Shown piece by piece: positions 48,821-54,845 of a stretch of 54,845 nucleotides of DNA. Location: the NCBI GenBank assembly GCA_035553855.1, contig DATMJO010000056.1, positions 1 through 54,845 on the forward strand, written 5' to 3'. A model generated the notes under the pieces. The model searched no databases. It had not been told where the DNA came from and was given only the letters and a program-made list of their open reading frames with translations. Both the position numbers and the translations under genes were made by a program. How positions within the stretch are numbered: position 1 is the stretch's first letter; every line of letters begins with the position of its first letter. The DNA is from JBBDYQ01 sp035553855. GTDB lineage: Bacteria; Actinomycetota; Thermoleophilia; Solirubrobacterales; Thermoleophilaceae.

Positions 48821-50222
48821 CGGCCGCCGCCGAGGGGTGGCGTCCCAGCTGGCCTTCCAGCCAGGTCCCCACCGAGAGCACGAGGTCGTCCCTCCCGGGC
48901 GGGCCGACGATCTGGACCCCGACCGGGACGCCTTCCCGGGTCTCGTGGAGGGGCAGGGAGATCGCCGGCTGCCCCGTCACGTTCCAGATCCGGACGAGCG
49001 CGCTGAAGCGGACCCCGTCGTCGCTCACCCCGGCTTCCGCGAAGGTCCCGAGGGAAGCCGGCAACCGCGTGAGCGTCGGGGTGACGAGCACCTCGTCGTC
49101 CCGCCAGCCCGTGACCAGGCGGCGCGCGTACGCCCATAGCGCCTCGGCGGCGTCGAGGTAATCGGCCGCCGACACGGGCGGCGTCTCCACGAGCCAAGCC
49201 TTCGTCGCGGGCTCGAAGCCGTCCGGATCCGCGTTGCCGCTCCGCACGAGCGAGCGGACGAGGTGCTGCATGGTCGCCGTGGTGAAGGTGGACCAGCTTG
49301 GCGCGAAGTCCTCGTGGTCCCAGTCGGGCTTGCCCTCGGCGACCAGATGGCCCGCGTCTGAGAGCGCGACGGCGACACGCTCCGCCGCCCGCGACGGCTC
49401 CGGGTCGACCGGGATCCCGAGCGGCGCGTCGAGGGCCACCCGCACGCGCAGGCGCCCCGGCTCGCGCCGCGCGGCCTCGGCGAAGGATGGTGGCGCCGGA
49501 TGCGCCAGGCGGCGCGCGCCCGTCTCCGGACCCGCCATCGCGTCGAGTGCGAGAGCGGTGTCGGCGACCGTCCGGGTGAGGACGCCGTAGCTCATCACCC
49601 CGGCCGTGAGGTCCGCGGTGTCCGGTCCCGAGGGGACGCGGCCTACGCTGGGCTTCAGCGCGACCACCCCGCAGCACGAGGCGGGGATCCGGAGAGAGCC
49701 CCCGAGGTCGCTGCCGTCGGCCAGGGCGACGATGCCGGCGGCCACGGCGGCGGCGCTCCCGCCGGAGGAACCCCCGGGCGACAGGCTCGCGTCCCAGGGG
49801 TTTCGCGTGGCGCCGTAGCGGTGGTTCTCGGTGACGGGCCGCAGGCCCAGCTCCGGCGTGTTCGTCTTGCCTACGACGACCGCCCCCGCATCCCGCAGGC
49901 GCCGGATGTGGGTGGAGTCGTGATCCGGGGCGATGCCCGTGCAGGCGTTGGAGCCGTTCGTGGTCGGGATTCCCTCGGTCGCGGCAAAGAGGTCCTTTAC
50001 GGCAATGGGCACACCGCACAACAGGCGGGCGTCGCGGGCGGCGATCGCCTCGGCCTCGCGAAGCGCGCGCTCGGCGCAGACCGCCACGAACGCGTTGAGC
50101 TCCGGGTTCGTCCGCTCGATCGCGGCGAGCGATCGGGCCACCAGCTCGCGCGCCTCGACTCGGCCGCTGCGCACGGCGTCCGCCTGCTCGGCCGCCGTCA
50201 GCCACATGCCGGGTTCGGCCAT
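48816..50222 (-). CDS. Amidase signature family hydrolase
   Basis: 468 residues from ATG 50222 (MAEPGMWLTAAEQ); an earlier in-frame start exists but would cover a palindromic leader. Ser-cisSer-Lys triad: Lys in GVPIAVKDLFA, cis-Ser in SPGGSSGGSAAAVAAG, nucleophile Ser in DGSDLGGSLRIPAS. Also LNAFVAVCAERALREAE, KTNTPELGL, GPLTRTVADTAL-like GVLTRTVADTAL. It cleaves an amide or aryl-acylamide. GatA is excluded because no GatB/GatC is near. Convergent with the MBL gene. Confidence 0.92.
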   Translation of the reverse strand: MAEPGMWLTAAEQADAVRSGRVEARELVARSLAAIERTNPELNAFVAVCAERALREAEAIAARDARLLCGVPIAVKDLFAATEGIPTTNGSNACTGIAPDHDSTHIRRLRDAGAVVVGKTNTPELGLRPVTENHRYGATRNPWDASLSPGGSSGGSAAAVAAGIVALADGSDLGGSLRIPASCCGVVALKPSVGRVPSGPDTADLTAGVMSYGVLTRTVADTALALDAMAGPETGARRLAHPAPPSFAEAARREPGRLRVRVALDAPLGIPVDPEPSRAAERVAVALSDAGHLVAEGKPDWDHEDFAPSWSTFTTATMQHLVRSLVRSGNADPDGFEPATKAWLVETPPVSAADYLDAAEALWAYARRLVTGWRDDEVLVTPTLTRLPASLGTFAEAGVSDDGVRFSALVRIWNVTGQPAISLPLHETREGVPVGVQIVGPPGRDDLVLSVGTWLEGQLGRHPSAAAG

Positions 50223-50231
50223 CGCGGGAAT

Positions 50232-50243
50232 CCTCGTACGAGG
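50232..50243. promoter_or_regulatory. CCTCGTACGAGG palindrome upstream of amidase
   Basis: Perfect 12-base palindrome ten bases upstream of the amidase start, with further partly matching flanks (GGGAAT and GGATCCC). Either a leader hairpin that covers the ribosome site or an operator. Confidence 0.4.
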
Positions 50244-50283
50244 GGATCCCGATGTCCATCCATGGCGAGGACCGGAGATCAAA

Positions 50284-50301
50284 GTTGCTGTCTACAGCAA
50301 C
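50284..50301. promoter_or_regulatory. GTTGCTGT-ct-ACAGCAAC inverted repeat
   Basis: Perfect 8-base inverted repeat with a two-base centre, containing TGTCTACA, which resembles GntR/FadR-type operators. It lies about 62 bases upstream of the amidase start in a 244-base stretch without a gene. Confidence 0.45.
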
Positions 50302-50466
50302 GCGCGTAGAGCGGGAGAGGGCGGGCTAGCTGCGGACCTGGTCCCGGGTCCCGTCCACAGCGCCCACTCCCGGGGGTGCGCCCGGGTCACACGGCGCCGG
50401 GAAGGGCAGGTTTCCCGGGCCGGCGGCGGAACCGCACCGCGCAGAGTAGGAGCCGCCCCGGACCGA

Positions 50467-51225
50467 TCAGTCGGAGTCGTAGCGGGCGATGGCCCGCAGC
50501 GAGAGGGCCGTGAGCACCACCCCAAGGCCGACGATCACGCCCATGCACGCCGCCAGCTTGTCGAGGTCCCAGCCCTGGATGACGAGCGAGCGCAGCCCCT
50601 CGATCACATGCGAGACCGGGTTTGCGCGGGCGAGCGTCTCCATCAGCGGGGAGAGGCGGTCGAACGGCACGAAGTTCGGCGTCAGGAAGAGCAGGGGGAA
50701 GAACAGGAGGAAGCTCGTATTGGTCGCCTGGACGTTGCGCGTGCGCAGCGCGACGAGGATTCCGAATCCGGCGTAGCCGACACCGAACAGCGCCGCCAGC
50801 ACGACGAGCACGACCGCGCCGAGGAATCCGGCCTCGATGTGGGCGCCGAGCGCGAGGCCTGCCAGCAGCACGACCGTGGAGCCCAGCAGCCCACGGACCA
50901 GATCGGAGGCCAGCCGGCCGAGGATGATCGACGAGCGCCGGATCGGCGCGGTCAGCAGCTTGTCGAAGTAGCCGCCGTCGATCTCGGTCACGAGCGCGAG
51001 TCCCGAGGTGGCCGTCGCCACAGCGAACATCAGCGAGACGGGAAGCTGGAACGCGACATAGCCCTGCCCGTTGAGGAAGGGCGTCGTGTCCGGGAACGTC
51101 TCCGAGACCTGTCCGATGTTGACGGCGAGGAAGAACAGCGGGATGAAGAGAGCGGGGATCGTCGCCTCGGGATAGCGCGCGATCTCCCGCACCGCCCGCC
51201 GGCCCAGCAGGAGCACCTCTCTCAT
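50467..51225 (-). CDS. ABC-2 type transporter permease
   Basis: 252 residues, ATG at 51225 overlapping the ATPase stop by four bases (ATGA). Six hydrophobic segments: YPEATIPALFIPLFFLAVNIG, QGYVAFQLPVSLMFAVATATSGLALVTE, and four more; KLLTAPIRRSSIILGRLASDLVRG is the conserved cytoplasmic coupling loop. A typical DrrB-like ABC-2 permease for export of drugs, lipids or polysaccharides; the neighbourhood does not show the substrate. Confidence 0.92.
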   Translation of the reverse strand: MREVLLLGRRAVREIARYPEATIPALFIPLFFLAVNIGQVSETFPDTTPFLNGQGYVAFQLPVSLMFAVATATSGLALVTEIDGGYFDKLLTAPIRRSSIILGRLASDLVRGLLGSTVVLLAGLALGAHIEAGFLGAVVLVVLAALFGVGYAGFGILVALRTRNVQATNTSFLLFFPLLFLTPNFVPFDRLSPLMETLARANPVSHVIEGLRSLVIQGWDLDKLAACMGVIVGLGVVLTALSLRAIARYDSD

Positions 51226-52292
51226 GTTTCCTCCCGCTCGTCCGAGGCGCCCTCGAGGCGGCGGCCCGTTGCCCTCAGGAAGACGTCGTCGAGCGACGGC
51301 CGCGCGACCGTGACTGCGCCCATCCTGATCGAGCCCCGGTCGAGCCGCCGCACGATCTCGGCGATCGAGCCCGCGCCGTCCTCGACGTAGAGGGCGAGTT
51401 GGCCGGGTCCCGCGACGACTCGCTCCAGGCCCGCAAGCCCACCGAGCGCCTCCTCCACCGCGGCGGGCTCGGCGCCGTCGAGCGACAACGTCACGACGTC
51501 GTGACCCATCTCGCCCTTGAGGTGCTCCGGCGTTCCCTCGGCCACGATCGCGCCCGCGTCGATGATCGCCACGCGGTCGCAGAGGTTGTCGGCCTCCTCG
51601 AGGTACTGGGTTGTGAGGAAGATCGTCGTCCCGGCCTCGCGGATGCGCCGCACCTCGTCCCAGACCGTCAGCCGCGAGGCCGGGTCGAGGCCCGTGGTGG
51701 GCTCGTCGAGGAAGAGCACGGGGGGCGAGTGGACGAGCGCGCTGGCGAGGTCGAGGCGGCGCTTCATGCCGCCCGAGTAGGTCTTGGTGCGGCGCTCCGC
51801 TGCATCGGTCAGGCCGAAGAGCGCGAGCAGCTCGCCAGCGCGCTCGCGCGCCGCCTGCCCGGTGATGCCGTAGAGGCCGCACTGGAGCTCGAGCAGCTCG
51901 CGACCGGTCTGCACCGGGTCGAGGCCGATCTCCTGGAGCGCCACGCCGATCCTGCGGCGCACCTCGGCGCCGTCCTCACGGACATCGATGCCCGCGACCG
52001 TGGCGCTACCGCCGGTGGGTGGGAGCAGCGTGCAGAGCATGCGCACGGTCGTCGTCTTGCCGGCGCCGTTCGGCCCGAGGAACCCGAAGATCTCACCAGG
52101 CGTCACGGCCAGGTCGATCCCGCGCACCGCCTCAACACCTCCCTTGAAGGTGCGCACGAGGCCGCGCGTCTCGATCGCGTTGCCCTCGAATGTCGCCTCA
52201 GCGGTGATCGTGCGCCTCCTTCGCCCGGCTGCGGGTCGCTGATCTCGTGCCGGCGAAGGCGGGCAGGCTAGCGGCTCGGCGGCGTCGCGCAC
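51222..52292 (-). CDS. ABC transporter ATP-binding protein (DrrA-like)
   Basis: 356 residues if the GTG at 52292 is used. Walker A GPNGAGKTTT, Q-loop LQEIG, signature YSGGMKRRLDLA, Walker B VLFLDEPTTGLD, H-loop region TTQYLEEADNL, and a DrrA-type C-terminal domain (ITIFLTTQY... to ARPSLDDVFLRATGR). Homologues begin at about the AIETRGLVRTF segment. Here a perfect AAGGAGG (52215-52221) stands six bases before an ATC at 52208 with no ATG, GTG or TTG near, so the true start is unclear: either the distant GTG without a ribosome site or a non-canonical codon. Drives the ABC-2 permease encoded next. Confidence 0.9.
   Translation of the reverse strand: MRDAAEPLACPPSPARDQRPAAGRRRRTITAEATFEGNAIETRGLVRTFKGGVEAVRGIDLAVTPGEIFGFLGPNGAGKTTTVRMLCTLLPPTGGSATVAGIDVREDGAEVRRRIGVALQEIGLDPVQTGRELLELQCGLYGITGQAARERAGELLALFGLTDAAERRTKTYSGGMKRRLDLASALVHSPPVLFLDEPTTGLDPASRLTVWDEVRRIREAGTTIFLTTQYLEEADNLCDRVAIIDAGAIVAEGTPEHLKGEMGHDVVTLSLDGAEPAAVEEALGGLAGLERVVAGPGQLALYVEDGAGSIAEIVRRLDRGSIRMGAVTVARPSLDDVFLRATGRRLEGASDEREET
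52215..52221 (-). promoter_or_regulatory. Strong Shine-Dalgarno without canonical start codon
   Basis: AAGGAGG on the minus strand, six bases before ATC (52208-52206) in the ABC ATPase frame. It marks the probable initiation region, 28 codons inside the longest open frame. Confidence 0.5.
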
Positions 52293-52661
52293 GAAAAAAC
52301 GACCGGGGGTGACGATTTCGCCTGCCCGCGCGTAGCCTGCGCGCGAAAGAGCTTGTCGTCACCATCGAGAGCGGCAGGTCCGCCTGGCTTCTGGCGGTTG
52401 CGCTCTCTCCCGGTCGCAGGGTCAAGCTACATCGGCCCCGTCCCGCCGCGCAACCCCTCCAGAGAGCGCTTTTCACGCAAACTGCGGGCTCCCCCAAGCG
52501 CCCGCCGGATCCAGGGCGGGCGTGGTGGACGACCTGCTTGGGTTGCTGTCGAAGGCGGCGAAGGCGAGCCGACGGAAGAATCGCCGGGTCGTGTCGATTT
52601 CGCCCCGTCCCGTTCGACGCAGGGGTAGAACCCACTCAACCCCACAAGGAGGCGGCAAGAC
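52293..52661. other. Intergenic region between divergent ABC ATPase and DGPF gene
   Basis: 369 bases without a convincing gene. It should hold promoters for both directions. Near its right end is the ribosome site CAAGGAGG for the DGPF gene. I see no strong palindrome, repeat, RNA gene or recognisable sigma-dependent promoter in the rest. Confidence 0.5.
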
Positions 52662-53084
52662 ATGCGTTTCATGGTCCTGGTTCCCGGAGGCCCCGAGTCC
52701 GAGGCGGGCGAGATGCCCCCGACGGAGCTGCTCGAGGCGATGACCCGCTACAACGAGGAGCTCGTCAAGGCGGGCGTGATGCTCGCCGGTGACGGTCTCC
52801 ACCCGACATCCGAGGGAGTGCGCGTCCGCTTCGAGGGCGGCGAGCGGAAGGTCATCGACGGGCCGTTCACCGAGTCCAAGGAGATCGTCGCGGGCTTCTG
52901 GATCTGGGAGTGCGCATCGCGCGAGGAGGCCATCGAGTGGCTGAAGCGCGCTCCGTTCGACGGCGGCACCGAGATCGAGCTGCGACCGCTCTTCGAAACC
53001 GACGACTTCGGTGAGGAGATGACGCCCGAGCTGCGTGAGGCCGAGGAGCGGATCCGCGCACAGCTCGCGGCGGACGAGCGGTAG
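52662..53084 (+). CDS. YCII-related DGPF-domain protein
   Basis: 140 residues, ATG preceded by AAGGAGG. Ferredoxin-like YCII fold: MRFMVLVPGGPESEAG, MTRYNEELVKAGVMLAGDGLHP, then the name-giving DGPFTESKEIVAGFWIWEC and SREEAIEWLKRAPF. Proteins of this kind are encoded next to ECF42 sigma factors and are thought to act with them, though mechanism is not settled. Four bases separate its stop from the TTG of the sigma gene, the usual arrangement. Confidence 0.93.
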   Translation: MRFMVLVPGGPESEAGEMPPTELLEAMTRYNEELVKAGVMLAGDGLHPTSEGVRVRFEGGERKVIDGPFTESKEIVAGFWIWECASREEAIEWLKRAPFDGGTEIELRPLFETDDFGEEMTPELREAEERIRAQLAADER

Positions 53085-53088
53085 GCCG

Positions 53089-54344
53089 TTGGCGCAGGCC
53101 ACCGAGAGGACGATCGACGCCGTCTGGCGGATCGAGTCGGCCCGCTGATCGCCGGGCTGACTCGCGTCTTCCGCGATGTCGCGACGGCGGAGGACCTGGC
53201 GCAGGACGCGCTCGTGGCGGCGCTCGAGCAGTGGCCGCGCGACGGCGTGCCGGACAACCCCGGCGCGTGGCTGATGGCGGCCGCGCGGCGCCGCGGCATC
53301 GACGCGCTGCGCCGCCGCGTCACGTTCGAGCGCAAGCGGGAGCTGCTCGGCAGGGAGCTCGAGATCCTGCAGGCGATCGACGACCAGGACCTCGTCGCGC
53401 AGGTGGAGGAGGTCGAAGACGACGTGCTGCGGCTCGTCTTCATGGCCTGCCATCCCGTGCTGCCGCGGGAGGCGCGGGTGGCGCTCACCCTGCGGCTCGT
53501 CGGCGGGCTGGCGACCCCGGAGATCGCGCGCGCCTTCCTCGTCGCGGAGTCGACGGTGGCCCAGCGGATCGTCCGGGCGAAGCGGACGCTGGCCGAGGCG
53601 CAGGTGCCCTTCGAGGTGCCCGGCCGCTCGGAGCTCGGCGATCGCCTCGACGCGGTGCTCGAGGTCGTCTATCTCGTCTTCAACGAGGGCTACTCGGCGA
53701 CCGCGGGCGAGCACTGGGTGCGCCCGCCGCTGTGCACCGACGCGTTGCGGCTCGGGCGGATCCTCGCCGCCTTGATGCCAGGCGAGCCGGAGGTCCACGG
53801 GCTGCTCGCGCTGATGGAGCTTCAGGCCTCGCGCCTGCGGGCGCGCGTCGGCCCCGCGGGCCAGCCGGTGCTGCTCGGCGACCAGGACCGCTCGCGCTGG
53901 GACCGGCTCCTCCTGCAGCGGGGGCTTGCCGGCCTCGCGCGCGCGGAAAAGCTGAGCGGCGCGCTCGGCCCGTACACGCTGCAGTCGGCGATCGCGGCCT
54001 GCCATGCTCGCGCCCCGAGCGTGGAGGAGGCCGACTGGCCGCGGATCGTCGCCCTCTACGACGGCCTCGCCGCGCTCACCGGCTCGCCCGTGGTCGAGCT
54101 GAACAGGGCGGTCGCGGTGTCTCGCGCCTTCGGGCCCGCAGCGGGGCTCGAGATCGTCGACGCCCTCGCCGGCGAACCCGCTTTGAGCGGCTACCACCTG
54201 TTGCCCGCGGTGCGGGCGGACATGCTGGTGCGACTCGGGCGGGGGAAGGAGGCCAGCGCCGAGCTCGAGCGGGCCGTGGAGCTGTGCGGCAACGACCGCG
54301 AGCGGCAGCTTCTCCTCGGTCGGGTTGCGGCGCTGCGGCGTTGA
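53089..54344 (+). pseudogene. ECF42-type sigma factor with C-terminal helical extension, frameshifted near the start
   Basis: Reading from TTG 53089 gives AQATERTIDAVWRIESAR, then TGA at 53146. In the next frame the protein continues without a gap from 53145: LIAGLTRVFRDV, AEDLAQDALVAALEQWP (sigma region 2), DNPGAWLMAAARRRGID, LRLVFMACHPVLPREARVALTLRLVGGLATPEIARAFLV (region 4 core), followed by VYLVFNEGYSAT and a roughly 230-residue helical, TPR-like extension typical of ECF42. The parts fit the family exactly if one C is added in CCCGCTGATC. So a single base is missing: a real mutation or a sequence error. Apart from that the gene looks intact. Confidence 0.85.
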
Positions 54345-54411
54345 GCCTGTCTCGAAGTTCGAAATCGGACAAAGGCTGGAAAGGGTTTTGACCATTCATG
54401 GGTAGGACGTC

Positions 54412-54449
54412 GGCGTGTATTCGGGGGCGGGGCGTGTATTCAGGGCGGG
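54412..54449 (+). repeat. Tandem 19-base repeat upstream of a secreted-protein gene
   Basis: ggcgtgtattcgggggcgg (54412-54430) is followed at once by ggcgtgtattcagggcggg (54431-54449). It lies 73 bases upstream of the ATG at 54522, so it could be a pair of activator sites or a slippage duplication. Confidence 0.55.
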
Positions 54450-54521
54450 CCGTGGCCCGCTGCGCCGATCCCGCCTCCACGGCCGGCGCTCGCGGGGGCG
54501 CCCACGCGAAGGAGGCTGGAG

Positions 54522-54845
54522 ATGAGAAAGCTCCTCATGGGAGCAGTCACCGCTGCGTTCCTGGCAGGCGCGCCGACCGCCCTGGCGAGCCATCCGGGCG
54601 GCACGCCGCAGAGCGACGACCCGGTGGACGGGCCGCTCGCGACGAGCCAGCACAAACAGCACGAGGGCGACGGCGGGCACCTGCCCGCCTCAGTCGAGAA
54701 TGTCGAGCTCGTCGCAAAGCTGGACGATCTGACCCAGGTGCCGGGCGGAATCGCCGACGTCGGCTATCACGCGGGCTACGCCTACCTGAACGCGTTCAGC
54801 CCTGAATGCGCGGGCCGCCCCGGGGCGAGCGGCACGGGCGTGCAC
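54522..54845 (+). CDS. Secreted LVIVD-like protein, N-terminal part
   Basis: 108 residues and open at the right edge. ATG preceded by AAGGAGGCTGGAG. Signal peptide (residues 1-22; KLLMGAVTAAFLAGAPTALA), then a His/Asp-rich stretch (SQHKQHEGDGGHLP), SVENVELVAKLDDLTQVPGGIADVGYHAGYAYLNAF. The repeating V-x-L-V-x-K-L and DVGYHAGYAYL resemble the first blade of LVIVD-type beta-propellers found on actinobacterial surfaces. Too short for a firm family. Confidence 0.65.
   Translation, partial: MRKLLMGAVTAAFLAGAPTALASHPGGTPQSDDPVDGPLATSQHKQHEGDGGHLPASVENVELVAKLDDLTQVPGGIADVGYHAGYAYLNAFSPECAGRPGASGTGVH

Noticed and set aside
54385..54425. TTGACC followed by TGTATT as a -35/-10 promoter
   Set aside because: The spacing is about 22 bases, too long for a standard sigma-70 promoter.
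54398..54805. An alternative frame overlapping the last secreted-protein gene
   Set aside because: It lacks signal peptide and ribosome site; the frame from ATG 54522 has both.
1..54845. tRNA, rRNA, CRISPR arrays, insertion sequences, attachment sites
   Set aside because: No T-arm-like GGTTCGAATCC, no repeat-spacer series, no transposase or integrase motif was seen on either strand.

Overview
The window is a GC-rich (roughly 70 %), gene-dense actinobacterial segment. Gene content (PP2C-FtsW-PBP2-PASTA kinase cluster, ECF42/DGPF pair, DUF3105, a phosphosulfolactate synthase homologue, many GTG starts, very short intergenic gaps) suggests class Thermoleophilia (Solirubrobacterales/Gaiellales type). 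That placement is inference from family knowledge, not a database match. I saw no rRNA, tRNA, CRISPR, insertion sequence or prophage.

Layout. (1) 1-6240, + strand: the tail of a PP2C phosphatase, ftsW/rodA-type SEDS protein, PBP2-type transpeptidase, pknB-type PASTA kinase and ddl, packed with 0-5 base gaps or overlaps: an elongation/division and peptidoglycan-precursor operon. A small secreted Cys protein follows. (2) 6241-10711, - strand: dedA, uppP, a broken pyridoxamine-oxidase-like gene, purM and a second Ser/Thr kinase. (3) 10819-29589: envelope polysaccharide genes (DUF354 protein, membrane-bound nucleotide-sugar dehydratase, O-antigen ligase, three glycosyltransferases, sugar transferase, ATP-grasp ligase). 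They are interleaved with a LytR_C protein, a 1.2-kres cyclase/AAA/TPR regulator, a phosphosulfolactate synthase overlapped by a histidine phosphatase, and a PQQ-like beta-propeller. (4) 29608-34598: secreted PGRP-type amidase, DUF3105, alpha/beta hydrolase, and divergently an ECF sigma factor fused to a zinc-finger anti-sigma module and membrane segment. (5) 34612-40663: PadR-controlled MMPL exporter, divergent thioesterase, carboxylesterase plus MocR regulator, and a small GNAT-like protein. (6) 40773-50222: a four-gene catabolic operon (NTF2-like, SDR, benzoylformate-decarboxylase homologue, FAD/Fe-S 2-hydroxyacid dehydrogenase) facing a PadR-SDR-MBL operon and an amidase. (7) 50467-54845: ABC-2 exporter pair, DGPF protein plus frameshifted ECF42 sigma factor, and the start of a secreted LVIVD-like protein.

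The points most worth a second look are: four genes whose only sensible start is CTG, three of them in CTGA stop/start overlaps; an ABC ATPase with a perfect Shine-Dalgarno in front of ATC; a phosphosulfolactate synthase translationally coupled to a histidine phosphatase, a possible non-orthologous ComB; a mandelate-like catabolic locus whose decarboxylase lacks one catalytic His and has GEG for GDG; a sigma/anti-sigma fusion; and two genes broken by small deletions.
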